Shown here piece by piece: positions 1 through 9,193 of a stretch of 15,000 nucleotides of DNA; position 1 is the stretch's first letter; each line of letters opens with the position of its first letter. The stretch spans positions 97,501 to 112,500 of the forward strand of contig VIGQ01000207.1 in NCBI GenBank assembly GCA_009663005.1, given 5' to 3'. The notes under the pieces are model-generated. The model saw nothing but the letters and a program-made list of their open reading frames with translations, made no database searches and was not told where the DNA came from. The position numbers and the translations under genes were made by a program. The DNA comes from Actinidia chinensis. Taxonomy: Eukaryota; Streptophyta; Magnoliopsida; Ericales; Actinidiaceae.

Positions 1-2290
1 ATGGGTGGTAACGCCCTTAGCCACAGGCGAGCTTTATAGCGACCTCAATAATTGCCGTCTGCCCGATACTTAACAGTACGACCAATTTGCACCCAACTGT
101 TTGGCACCCTGAGGAAGAGAGACAAGATCCCATGTATGATTTTGCTGGAGAGCAGCCATTCAAACCTGCATAGACAGTAAACCCAATGGGATCCCGAAGA
201 GCCTTCAGAAACAGAACGAGGTACGGAGTAGAGGAGACATGACCAATGAAAGTCGATGGAATCAGAAAGGCCCTGGACCTGATAAGAAACATACTGAGCA
301 ATAGAATGTTAGTTAGCATTGGGGTTAGAAAAAACCAAGTTATCAGGAGGACGACGACCCGAGTGGATAGCGACGTAAGGCAGGAGAAGAGATAGGAGAA
401 TATTACCAGATTCTGGAGAAGAGATTGCGGCAGGGGATCTGAGGCAGGTGGCGGCGAGAGTACATTGGCTGATCAGAATGTAAGAGAACCGGTGGATGGG
501 AAGAGTGGGAGAAGCCACCTGAGGGGACTCAAATAGCGAAACAGGACGAGAAATATACTAGGATCCTCAGGAAGCATCTCCCTGATGAGGATTAAGGCGA
601 ATGAGGTGTGCCCTACAAAAAAAGGAAATCTTCAAAAAAGTGACATCAAAGGAGTTATACATATGAATAGTAAGGGGATTCGTAACACCGGTAACATTTA
701 GACAGAAATGAGTATCCTAAGAAGACACACCGGAAAAGCTTTATCATCCAGTTTTGAACGAAAGAAGGGCTCCGATTCTGGGCCAAAACATGTGACGCAC
801 CCAAAGACACGAGGAAGAATGGGGAAAAGAGGAAAAGAGTATACAATCGGGACTTGAAGAAGATTGAAGAGGGGCCTTACCAAGGAGAAATTCGGCTAGG
901 AGTACGGTGAGCAAGTAAGTAGCGGTGTTAGAACGACATTATCCCAAAAATGCTTCGGAACATGCATTCCCACAAAGGAGACACCGAACGACTGTAATGA
1001 TGGACGCGAGTTTGCGTTCCGCCAACACCATTCTGTTCAGGGGTATAGGGACAGGAGAATTGTTGGAGGAGCCATGTGACTAAGAGCAGAACGAAAGTCA
1101 TTTGGAGACATTATTCTCGACCATTGTCAGGACCGGAGGGTGTCGAACAGTAGTCTTAAATTGGGTTTTGATCATCTGCAAGAAAAACTCAAAAAAGGGA
1201 ACAAAGGAAAAAAAAAACCTCAGATTTCTTCTTAATTAAATAAACCCAAGTGACCGTGTGTAATCATCAAAAAAGTCACATAATAACGATGACCCGCCGA
1301 GAGAGAAGTAAAGGGGAAGGGCCCCCCCAAACATCAGACAAATTGCTAATGTCAAAAGCAGTCGGAGAAGCAAGGGCATTACGAGGAATATACTATGACC
1401 GAACATGTTAGACAATTCACAACATGCATTTAAAACTGAAACTCTGACACGTTTATTTATTAATGGAAAAAGTTGACATAAGTACTGAAAATGTGGCAGT
1501 CCCAACCGGGCATCCTGCCATAGTTTAACGACGTTAAAGAAAAAGACATAGACTTTAAACTAGGCAGAACAATGCCTGAGACTATAGATGGCAAAGAATC
1601 AGGGGATCGCCAAAGTAGTACAGTCCATTCCATCATACCCCTGCCAAAAAAGCTTCTTCGAATTTGGTCCTGCATAGACAAGTATGGATGAGAAAACATC
1701 AAATTGTAGTCACGAGCAGCCGAAACTAACCGATAGAAGGTTAGTAAGCAAAATAAGGGACTCTTAAAGACAGAAGACAATGTGAGCTGGGGAAGAAAGG
1801 AAAGGCATATTTCGCCCTTACGAAGGATAGGGGCGAATAGAAGATCCGGCCTCTTCTCTCCCTCTCTCTTCCGTTCCTCCTTCCTTTCGTCCCTTCGTCC
1901 CTTCCTGCCTTCCCCCCCATCAGCGAATACGAACAAACTGATCCAATAGAAGAAGTCCGAAGTAGATAAAGAGATAATCACCAGTCATATGGTCATATGC
2001 CCTGAATCAAAGGACCCCAAGTGGGTTACTAGATCTAACAGGAAGGCAGTGGGTATACCTGAGGCAAGGTTAGCAGTAGAAGGGCTAGGATTAGGACGAG
2101 AAGAATTGCTGCATATAAAGAAAACCTACTGGGTTTGAAAATGGCAACTGTGAAGTTTGCCTCCATTGGTTCTGAAAACTGAGTTGAACTGATGAAGATA
2201 GGGGCAGAAGTAGGAGCAGCAGGGGACCCATAGGATTGTCTCAGAAATAGCCAGGTGCGAGGAGAAGCCTTACTCTTTCCTTATTCCGCT
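1..2290 (-). pseudogene. pol: Copia-2 pol (protease, integrase, start of reverse transcriptase)
   Basis: The protease site D-S-G-A-Y-D-H-M-T-G lies at 1979-2008 with one base missing. The pre-integrase region near 1640-1790 includes L-L-S-V-S, F-Q-D-Q-I-like sequence and N-G-L-Y-Y-F. The integrase core has S-D-V-W-G near 1325-1340, F-D-D-Y-T-R at 1250-1275 and N-x-x-V-L-A-E-R-K near 1000-1040, then the C-terminal FLGYS block near 700-730. Reverse transcriptase begins near 165 (N-H-T-W-D-L-V near 125-145, then Y-R-A-D-G and A-R-L-V-A-K-G near the edge). The catalytic Y-V-D-D is outside the window. Frame breaks are frequent. Confidence 0.85.
1851..1918. repeat. Pyrimidine-rich low-complexity tract in Copia-2 pol
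   Basis: The plus strand is almost entirely C and T, with repeated CCCTTCGTCC and CCTTCC-like words and a closing run of seven C. On the coding strand it reads as a charged Arg/Lys/Glu/Gly stretch after the V-F-A-D-G protease block, where relatives have ordinary sequence. It looks like a local repeat expansion. Confidence 0.75.
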
Positions 2291-2299
2291 TCTGAAAGT

Positions 2300-3179
2300 C
2301 TAACGAAGCTCGGGATGAAGCTTGTGTGCAAACATCTGTCACGACCATGAGTTACCCCTCACAATTACGAACAAGGAGCCCGTCCGCTTAGAAGAGCGGC
2401 CCCCAGAGAAGAAACGGGGGAAACCAGAAGCAGCAAGAGCCCATCTGATCAGGAATTGGTGGACTCTGTGACAGGTGGAGGAGATAACTGAAAAGCGATG
2501 GCGGCGCTCATCACCGTCAAGCATGGCAAATGCCTCAAAGATGGACGGGCAGGAGTGGTGTTGACAATTGAGTGCGAAGAGCCTCAAATCGGTGTAACCC
2601 CATAAGAAAACTGATAGGTATGCTGACGGTCAAGACGGCGAGTGCTGCGATCCCCCCTTCAGTGGTGAAGCTCGCGTCTGGTGAGGGGCTCATACTGGGC
2701 AAGTTCCTCCCATGAGACTGTAAATAAGCGAAATTAATCCGCCACAGAAAGTTTAAGGAAGCCTGGAAAGCGGGTGAATCTATCGTAAAGCTCAAAGTGC
2801 GAGCCTCATTGGCGCATGCGCATACATACTTGCAAGAGGACCTAAAAAGAGGGACCAGGTCATGATACATAAATACCTGGTAAATTCGCGGCTCCATGGA
2901 GTTGAACGCATCCAAGATAGTGAAATTGTCAATCGCACATTGCACAAACTTAGGATCAGTAGCATTAGGTTTGGGATAGGCCTTAAAAAGCATCCAGATT
3001 TGCCCTTGCCTCAAGAAAGAGACGAGAAACAGAGCGAGACCAAGCAGCAAAAATTCTTCCCATTCAACAGTCACAGGTGAACGGCACGGGTGTGTGTTGA
3101 GATAGGGAAAAATCAGGGCGAGGTTGGTGGTGGCAGGAACAACGACGTTTTCCACGTTGTCGACGTCGGAAACCAGCAT
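2300..3179 (-). pseudogene. gag: Copia-2 gag
   Basis: A start at the ATG of 3179 (MLVSDVDNVENVV) follows a leader of about 175 bases. The frame stays open to 2535. It shows gag landmarks: P-K-P-N-A-T-D-P-K-F-V-Q near 2950, then S-M-E-P-R-I-Y-Q-V-F near 2880, a W-E-E-L-A-Q-Y-E-P-L block near 2700 in a shifted frame, and F-L-M-G-L-H near 2600. This is the order of the UBN2-type copia gag. The zinc knuckle is at 2332-2373. The open frame extends upstream of 3179 without gag-like features, so the later start is preferred. Confidence 0.82.
2332..2373 (-). other. CCHC zinc knuckle of Copia-2 gag
   Basis: The minus strand gives C-S-N-C-E-G, then T-H-G-R-D-R-C, with small frame shifts. The spacing is CX2CX4HX4C, followed by a histidine-rich L-H-x-L-H segment as in other copia gags. 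Confidence 0.75.
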
Positions 3180-3355
3180 GATGGTAGGCAAGAAATAAAC
3201 CAAAACAAAAAAAATCCACGAAGTAGATAGGGATAAATGGCCTAACAAAAAATAGGCAACAATCAAGCCTCCACGAACACCGGAAAAAGTCGGGATGGAG
3301 GAGAAAAAGGGTACCGGAGAAAGCGCGGTTACCCAAAACAAAAAAACTAGAACTA

Positions 3356-3371
3356 TGGTTCTAATGCATCA
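3356..3371 (-). other. Copia-2 primer binding site (decayed)
   Basis: The minus strand reads TTGATGCATTAGAACCA, resembling TGGTATCAGAGCCA. Over the last 11 bases 8 match, and the three differences are all transitions. The place, between LTR and gag leader, fits. The match is imperfect, so this is a proposal. Confidence 0.5.
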
Positions 3372-3808
3372 AGGGAATGCGAAATAAGGAGCCCGGATAA
3401 AGGGCAGGCAGCAATAAGAAAGGCTGCCGCAAGGGAAGAAGGCAAGCCGCAGTTGCTTTTGTGAAGAAGAGCCGAGGGGGCTGGAGAGCCTAGCAAGGTG
3501 GAGGGAGCCTCGCGAATGTGGTGAGGGTGGGCTGCCCTCGAAGGGGCTTAGGCTAGCCTTGCGAAGGGGCTTGGATTGCTGGGGTGTTTGGAGGTGGCTT
3601 TGATCAAGGTTGAAAAGGAAAGAAGAGAATATATTTCAGTGTTATTCACCAATTACATAAGGCCTATTTATAGGCAAAACCTAGAAGAGGATGAGCGAAG
3701 CAATGACATAATCATCATCCCCCAAAGTCTACAACAAGCAGCAAGTCACCAATGCGTGACTCTAAATCTCAACAATGTTAGGCTAACCACATTGTAGGCT
3801 ACCTAACA
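3372..3808 (-). repeat. Copia-2 5' LTR
   Basis: The start is placed at TGTTAGGTAG (3808 down). The inner end is set by the primer site at 3356-3371. The LTR holds a TATA box, then a GC-rich R-U5 region (3420-3590). Neither end could be compared with a partner LTR, so the borders are provisional. Confidence 0.6.
3663..3674 (-). promoter_or_regulatory. TATA box of the Copia-2 LTR promoter
   Basis: CCTATAAATAGG on the minus strand lies about 135 bp inside the LTR start. The sequence beside it (CATCCTCTTCTAGGTTTTG, upstream in the transcribed direction) closely matches the same position in the Copia-1 LTR. Confidence 0.65.
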
Positions 3809-5685
3809 GTTAGGACTATTTTTATTCCAAAAATTATCAATACCCAGGTGCGACTTTGCACCGGGCCTTGCCTTCAATGTGCACTAGCATCTTCGCCTTT
3901 TTAAAACTTTGCCTTCTAGTAAGAGCTCTGCCAATATTGAAACTGTTAGGGCAAAAGCTTGCAAATAATAGAGATCAGAGAATGCGACTTTTCTCTTTTC
4001 CTAATTTCATTTTGACTTGAAGGCCGTTATGCTTGCATTCGTAAGAATAAGTTACATACATGTAGGACCCAATCAATGCCAACTCCGTAACCACGCAGGA
4101 AATGCCAATATGAAACCAGAGAAACAAAATAATCTAGATTATGGAAAACAGGAGACAGTTTGATGCCATCTCCGGTTACACACAGAATTACATTGGCAAC
4201 TTTTTTTCCCCATATATTCTGTTAGTTTATAACAATCATATAGGGACCTACAACTTTAATATTTAGCTAATCATATACTTCCGCATCTTCTAATTTAACC
4301 AATAATCGTTGGAGCTGCTTTAATTGTAGCAACAATCAGAATCCTCCTCAATCACTGTGTAACATTATGTGAGGGGGGGGGGGGCTGGGGGGGGGGGGGG
4401 GGGGGGGGTTTTTTTTTTTTGGGGGGGGGTTGGGGTACTAGTTACCAATTAATATTCCACAAACCAAACTGCCAATCAGATCCCACACATCTTTGTTACA
4501 TTATTTTGACCAAATATAAAACAGATAACCCTTTTTGCATTTTTTTTTAACTTTGCCTGCTGCTTTAAAATTTACTTCCAAATACATAGCACATGCATGA
4601 CAGTGCTACTATAAAATATGAGAAGGAAAATGGTAATACTGGTTATTTTCCTCCTCGTTATCTATTAACTTAATCAAGGAAAAAAAAGAAGAAAAGTTGT
4701 AAACAAAAATGGGATGAGCTAACAGACAATATAACACCATTGGACAAAGAAGTTGAATTTGTGGCCTAGTGATAGCGAAGATACAATTTGGCACGATGAA
4801 TGGTTGATTCACATTTTGTGCCTAATTATCGGTCGAATTCCCCCGTATTTTAGTATTATTGAGCATGTTATTTGTTCAACCTTTAACCTTTGTTTTGGCG
4901 CAAGTGGTTTAAAAGGGTTTTCCAGGTAAAGAGCGTAATGAAGATCAGAAGGAGCAAGGAGGGAGACGGAGATTAATTGGAAGTGAAGACGCACAACATT
5001 GTATTGGCTCACAGTCAACCGGTACAACTGAAGCAGAAGACACAAGCTCCATCCTTCAAACGGTTGAAAACTTATTATTAGAGGTCCTCAAGATTTGGAG
5101 GCAATGGATAAAATTTCATTACAATCTTTATGGAATTGATGTTCCAAGAACTTGGGTGGATAGGGTGAGAAGGAAAGTAGCACGCAATTCTGAAGCATAT
5201 ATTCTTTGATCTTGTTGTCCATATGGTTCAGATTAATCCTCCACCATCGATTGTGAGTTCTAACGGAACTATGAATTTATTCTTGCCTATTTTCATGTTC
5301 GATGGGGTGATGCTGACTTTGGACAAAATTGGTAGTGAACTGAGAAGATGGACGAAGAAAGGTAGGAGTGTGAGTCTTTGTGTGTCACAAGGAGTTGGAA
5401 AAAAACGGAACACCACCTTTCAAACAGATCGAGACTGTGCAAAAGCGAAAGATGTGCTTATCACCTTTAGTTTCATTTTTAGTGCCCCCCCAAAGGAAAT
5501 TTTTTAGAACCAAGTTCCCTCATGTAAATTTGCTAGGAGAGCTCAATTTCCATGTTTTGCTTCTTCAAATACACAGACTTTTTGTCGGAAAGGTGAAGAT
5601 TTCACTTAATATTTACTAACTGAAAAATATAAACTTGTAACAATTGCGTGATGCATGAACTGGTATCATTCTACACAGAATATAC
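3809..5685 (-). other. Presumed last-intron sequence of the PHAF1-like gene, with no recognised exon
   Basis: No C-terminal family segment was found on the minus strand here, so this is best read as intron cut by Copia-2. It contains the G/T run at 4373-4435 and, on the plus strand, an ATG-less open frame at 4913-5209 of unknown nature. Two overlapping short plus-strand frames at 5223-5619 show no family features. It could instead be 3' flanking DNA if the gene ends prematurely. Confidence 0.5.
4373..4435. repeat. Poly-G / poly-T low-complexity run
   Basis: About 63 bases are almost entirely G (12, 22, 9 and 4 in a row) with one block of 12 T and a CT break. Runs like this are rare in plant DNA. 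The similar runs inside Copia-1 suggest a base-calling or consensus artefact. Confidence 0.9.
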
Positions 5686-5756
5686 CTTCACTTTTCCATT
5701 TAGTGCGGGCGTATGCAGGCTTAGAGGCTGCTACTTCATGATCAATGAGCCACCAA
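5686..5756 (-). CDS. PHAF1: PHAF1-like exon 11
   Basis: It lies between acceptor TTTTCTGTGCAG and donor GTATATTC. The 3' half reads T-P-(S)-T-K-W and V-K after correcting two one-base losses, matching the family's TPSTKWEQVK segment. The 5' half is variable in relatives and not diagnostic. In relatives the following exon or exons encode the C-terminus (a segment like FGSTFVYGYQN), which was not found in the rest of the window. Confidence 0.7.
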
Positions 5757-5873
5757 CTGCACAGAAAAATATTTAAAATAGAATGTATCAGTTATCAGTT
5801 ATTTGAAATAGAACATGTCGTTCTATGTTAGCATTGGACCTACGAAGTCCTTCAGTACCATGTTGGAACTTAC

Positions 5874-5969
5874 AATCAGAACTATAGATAACAAAATTGC
5901 CTTCATGTATGAATTAAAATCTGCATGCCCTGGATAGTTGGTATGCAACGAACTTCTGATTTTACGGGT
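5874..5969 (-). CDS. PHAF1: PHAF1-like exon 10 (HTNYPGH exon)
   Basis: The exon gives T-R-K-I, then K-F-V, HTNYPGHADFNSY, M-K, and N-F-V-I-Y-S-S-D over several one-base shifts. This matches the family's THKIKKFVLHTN(F/Y)PGHADFNSYIKCNFVI. The donor GTAAGT is the strongest in the gene. The acceptor is unusual: the bases before ACCCGTAAAATC are TTTCCCG rather than an AG. A fallback acceptor AAAATCAG at 5956-5963 would drop about five conserved residues. Confidence 0.83.
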
Positions 5970-6071
5970 CGGGAAATTAAACACATAAATCTAGATAAAT
6001 TCCAGTACAGATTAATATGCACATGAGCACGTCAATACGAACTTTATCCCCATGAGGAAATGAATGCAAAC

Positions 6072-6148
6072 CTTCCCATCAAATAGTATGTCCAAACCAC
6101 GAGGAAATAATTGCAGAAATAATCACCACAGAGAGTTACCATGTTGGT
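6072..6148 (-). CDS. PHAF1: PHAF1-like exon 9 (LCGDYF exon)
   Basis: A long T run and CCCCATAG form the acceptor. The exon reads T-N-M-V-T-LCGDYFCNYF, then RGLDILFDGK after a single-base shift, and is followed by donor GTTTGC. The block CGDYF.NYF.RG.DILFD is also recognisable in animal PHAF1, which supports the family call. The first few residues differ from the expected P-R-P-R-T-T. Confidence 0.87.
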
Positions 6149-6667
6149 CTATGGGGAAAAAAAAACATCTACCGTACAAGAACAAAACAAGATTATTAAA
6201 TTGCTAAATGGGCCTAGTATATACATCCTGATCCTTCCTAGTTTAATTTGGTAAATAGAAGCTTCCGCAACCACTCACTGATTAAAGTGCAATTGTCATA
6301 CTATTAAATTCTCCTCCCTTCATTGCTTGCACTATTAAATCCCCTCTATTTTGTACTAGGACATTTCTGAATTTACCGTTCTAAATTCACAACTAACCTG
6401 AAATTCCCAATTGTTTAGAATGCCAAATAAGTCCTGATCACTAACTACCTCAAATGACCAAAACGGAACCATGAGAAGCAACGACAACAGTAGAGAACAG
6501 AAGGACATATAACTCAGATTGTGGAATTACATGAAAATGGCGGTTCAAACCACTTCCAAAAGAACCAGAATACATTCACATGATATAATCCAATTATATA
6601 AATCGCATAAAATTCACAGGAATAACAAGAAAATATTCATTGCACTGAAGAGTTAAGCAGTCTTAAC
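6149..6667 (-). other. Intervening region where a conserved exon is expected but not seen
   Basis: This 519-bp stretch runs from donor GTTAAG to acceptor TTTTCCCCATAG. I read the minus strand in all frames for the expected D-V-W-T-E-L-G-R-P block and found no convincing match. A weakly similar stretch around 6530-6570 (TTTTGGAAGTGG) does not translate to it. The region is otherwise AT-rich and featureless. Confidence 0.55.
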
Positions 6668-6729
6668 TTGTGGCGATGCCCAAACGGGATGTGCTGCCCT
6701 CCCACAGCAAACCATAACTCTTCCCCAAG
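6668..6729 (-). CDS. PHAF1: PHAF1-like exon 8
   Basis: After the acceptor TGTTATCAG it reads LGEELWFAVGGQHIPFG without a break, matching LGEELYFTVGGQHIPFG in the family. One missing G near the end then shifts A-S-P-Q out of frame. The donor is GTTAAG. In relatives about 30 further codons (beginning D-V-W-T-E-L-G) separate this block from the LCGDYF block of the next exon; they were not found in the following intron. Confidence 0.85.
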
Positions 6730-7127
6730 CTGATAACATAGAATTTGACAAGGTCACAGAAAATACCAAAAGACTTTTGGTCAGAAGAAAGCCTTCAAAA
6801 AGTAGAATTTGTATTGTTGCATTTAAGGAATACTTTCAAAAATGTCACATTAATATCACATCTAGAAGGGACGATGTAGGATCTTTTTTACTCAGGCTAA
6901 TATATTTATAGAACAATGGCCATTTTCATGAACACCTTCTTAGTTCCTACTCTCTACAGCTAGCCATCAGCCAACTAATGATGTAACAACTAAACCAATA
7001 GTTTTTGCTTTAATTAACTGTAGGGCAACACTTGGCTCCAAGGAAGAAAATTTGAGCAGGTGAAAAAACTTCAAGTTCATTATGCAAAATAATTATGCAA
7101 GGAACAACTAAAGGAACATTCCAAGAC
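6730..7127 (-). other. PHAF1-like intron 7
   Basis: This 398-bp AT-rich intron has donor GTCTTG and acceptor TGTTATCAG. Nothing else is recognised in it. Confidence 0.65.
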
Positions 7128-7286
7128 CTTCACAAGTCACTCTCTTCCATGTAAGGCTTCCAGTGCCAAGGAGGAGGCAGAAGCCTTATCCATTAAATAA
7201 CCCACGCGCACCTTACTATCTGTCAGCCTATAAGACACGGAAAGTGACTGGAGTAGTGCCATCTGGAAACTCCAAGGGCAACTCCG
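7128..7286 (-). CDS. PHAF1: PHAF1-like exon 7
   Basis: This is the longest exon. It opens AELPLEFPDGTTPVTFRV, nearly identical to plant family members. One missing base at a TTATAG step moves the frame to Y-R-L-T-D-S-K-V-R-V-G and then L-M-D-K-A-S. It ends with M-E-E and V-K after further one-base losses. The donor GTCTTGG (7127 down) was chosen because exon 8 opens with L-G-E-E-L, completing the V-K-L-G-E-E-L segment. Confidence 0.85.
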
Positions 7287-7372
7287 CTTTCAAAGTTAGA
7301 GGTGGGAAGAATGTTAAGAAGAATTCTTAAATTGTATACGCAACATACAAATACATGATTGTAGATTCATAC

Positions 7373-7454
7373 CTTTTCCATCATACAGCAGTCTGTATAC
7401 TGTAGATGTAATTGGAAAGCAAAGGACAACCCCTTCAAACACAGACATCAGCCC
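7373..7454 (-). CDS. PHAF1: PHAF1-like exon 6
   Basis: It runs from the acceptor AAGCTTGCAG to the donor GTATGA. Its second half gives S-F-A-F-P-I, then Q-Y-T-D-C-C and D-G-K across frame changes, as in the family. The first 30 or so bases (G-L-M-S-V-F-E-G) are not matched to anything I recall, so the true acceptor could lie further in. The ending GGAAAAG joins CG of exon 7 to make the alanine of K-A-E-L-P. Confidence 0.7.
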
Positions 7455-7520
7455 CTGCAAGCTTAACCAATCGTGAAGGAAAACAAGCAAGGCTCATGGA
7501 TGTGTATTTGCTGAACATAC

Positions 7521-7611
7521 TGGATTATAGTAGTGTGTAAACTCCTCTATGTTTGTCATAAATTCCAGAAATGTGGGCAAAAAGTTCATATACAGCGACA
7601 AAAGAGCTCCC
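7521..7611 (-). CDS. PHAF1: PHAF1-like exon 5
   Basis: The acceptor TTCCCCTTCAG precedes an uninterrupted stretch reading FVAVYELF, then ISGIYDKHRGVYTLL, close to the family segment FVAVYALF...GIYDK.RG.YTL. The exon ends at CCA before GTATGT; one G may be missing, since CCAG/GTATGT would be a more usual donor. Following this exon, an intron of only 66 bases is predicted. Confidence 0.8.
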
Positions 7612-7684
7612 CTGAAGGGGAAAAATAACGTCAACAATAACACTATCAAAAAGCAGATATTAAAGGGTAAACTTGATTAATCAC

Positions 7685-7751
7685 CCCATAATGAGAAGGG
7701 CATAGCGCATTGTTGAAGCCATTTACATCAAAATTTCAATCAACATAGCCT
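7685..7751 (-). CDS. PHAF1: PHAF1-like exon 4
   Basis: After the acceptor GTGATTTCAG the exon gives R-L, then E-I-F-D-V-K and L-Q, then M-R-Y-A in a shifted frame, matching the family's (V/I)EIFDVKRLQMRYATSLIGG segment. At least two single-base changes break the frame. The donor is GTGATT (7684 down). Intron and exon phase agree with exon 3 ending on a complete codon. Confidence 0.75.
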
Positions 7752-8877
7752 CTGAAATCACTATGAAAATTTCAATCAATTTTTATCATTCATGTACACT
7801 GAAAATGAGCTCCTTTATAAAATTACAACCACACATAATGAAGAAAACTAATTTTTGATGAATACAATATTCCAGCGCAATAAGAATTTGTATCATAGAG
7901 GTATTGAAGAGCCTCATACAGAGTATTCTCTTTCAGATCATTATCACAAATATTATAACTAACATATGTAGATCTCACTGACATGGACTTACATTAATAT
8001 TAATAGTTCTCATAATGCAGGCAGACAAAAATCATTCATATCCACTTTTTTGAAAGACTGTTAAAAGCATCTTACTATAATATCACAGCGCGATGTTATA
8101 GTTCAGCAACTCACCACATAAGGCAATTCCCCTCAATCAATGTCGCGAGATGTCGATATTGGGTTGTGAGATTATGGGTTGTGCATATTTAGAAAACTAT
8201 GACGTGTCAATCACTAAAATTCTTGGTTTCATTCCGCCTATCACATTCTTAGAGTCTTATGTATCACACAATTGGTCCCAAGCCTGGATAAATAGGGGGA
8301 GAGTTGTTTGCCATGTCTGGACAGCCAACACATAAAAAATCGTGTTAGATCCCTATGAACATGAATCCATTATGAACATGCGTCCTTGACAAAGTAGAAT
8401 GGCTAAAAAAGGTTCATGTCGCCAACTCACTTAATTGGAACACAAATGTAATTGGCATTTGAACACATATATATGTTTGACAAGTATTGTATTGTGTATT
8501 AGGCTATTAGCTAACTTGCATATCAATGAAGTTAGACTCTGTAGGTTGAACCAAAAATGGAAATTATTTGAACGATTGTGATGCATTAATTTTTAAAATT
8601 TTGTTTCTAGCAAATGGAATTAGTAAAAGTAGCTCAATTTTAGTGAAACTCTTCATTATGTTCGACAACACGTGTAAAGTTGTACAGACTTGCAAGAAAA
8701 TCCTATAAATTTCTAATCACTGTATCCTAACAAAATTTGCACCCCCAAAAGTTTGAGTGCTGTCCAATAGATTACAGTCCCAACTCAATTGTAAGAACAA
8801 TGTACTTTCCAATGAAATACAACCCCCACACCCCCTCAATAAAAGGGAACATAACGTAAAAGGCATGAACAACATAC
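7752..8877 (-). other. PHAF1-like intron 3
   Basis: This is the longest fully contained intron (1126 bp). It runs from donor GTATGTTG to acceptor GTGATTTCAG and is AT-rich. No exon, RNA gene or transposon could be recognised in it. Short open stretches on the plus strand around 8150-8335 show no protein family features. Confidence 0.7.
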
Positions 8878-8950
8878 CTGGACAAGGAACAAAACGATGA
8901 TGAAAACCAGGATCTGGAAAGCTTAAACAAATATCCAGTTTTAGAGGCTC
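8878..8950 (-). CDS. PHAF1: PHAF1-like exon 3
   Basis: It lies between the acceptor TTTTTTTATTCAG and the donor GTATGTTG. It reads EPLKLDI, then SFPD, GFH and RF, the most recognisable N-terminal block of the family. Near the end two bases (one G and one C) seem to be missing, turning the expected D-P-W-S-Q into V-P-C-P. At 73 bases it is two short of the 75 expected. The upstream intron (8951-9193) is open in the same frame for about 50 codons, which is taken as chance. Confidence 0.85.
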
Positions 8951-9193
8951 CTGAATAAAAAAAGGCCCATGATAGTGAGAGGTCCCCATCGTCAGAATAT
9001 CAAGTACACAAATGGTAGGCCTATTTTCTTTACTTTCCTGATAATCAAACTGGTAATCAGACCAAAATGGAAAAAGAGTACTGCCACCCAAATAAACATC
9101 CAAAGGAGACCAAACTACATGGCAGACAATAATGAATAGCTAAGAAAATTAGTAGCATGAAATATTCTTTGAGTCCTAGTCATGGAACCAAAC

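Larger units (their letters stand above)
1..3808 (-). mobile_element. Copia-2: Ty1/copia LTR retrotransposon, 5' part (continues past left edge)
   Basis: The minus strand carries, from right to left, a 5' LTR (3372-3808), a decayed initiator-Met primer site, a leader, gag with zinc knuckle, protease, integrase and the first part of reverse transcriptase. The order is copia-type. Gag and the protease block (DHMTG) differ from Copia-1, so it belongs to another copia group. The remaining RT, RNase H and 3' LTR lie outside the window. Its position left of the last visible host exon suggests that it sits in the last intron of the PHAF1-like gene, again in the gene's own orientation. Confidence 0.88.

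Noticed and set aside
3180..3341. Extension of the Copia-2 gag frame upstream to a Met at 3341, giving a hydrophobic N-terminus like a membrane protein.
   Set aside because: The stretch lies in the leader after the primer site and has no gag similarity. The Met at 3179 opens a gag-like N-terminus.
1..3808. Copia-2 as part of the same insertion as Copia-1.
   Set aside because: Different LTRs, gag and protease sequences, and the host exons from 5686 to 9254 between them, show two separate insertions.
5223..5619. Two overlapping plus-strand open frames of 94 and 79 codons.
   Set aside because: Neither shows a known motif, a signal peptide or a neighbouring exon, and they overlap in different frames. 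Chance is the simpler reading.
8150..8335. A 61-codon plus-strand open frame.
   Set aside because: It lies within intron 3, antisense to the gene, has no family features, and its length is expected by chance in six frames.
8951..9103. Intron 2 stays open in frame with exon 3 and could be read as a longer exon.
   Set aside because: A strong acceptor (TTTTTTTATTCAG) sits exactly where family similarity starts, exon 2b joins exon 3 as YFDD-EPLKL, and the open part matches nothing in the family.
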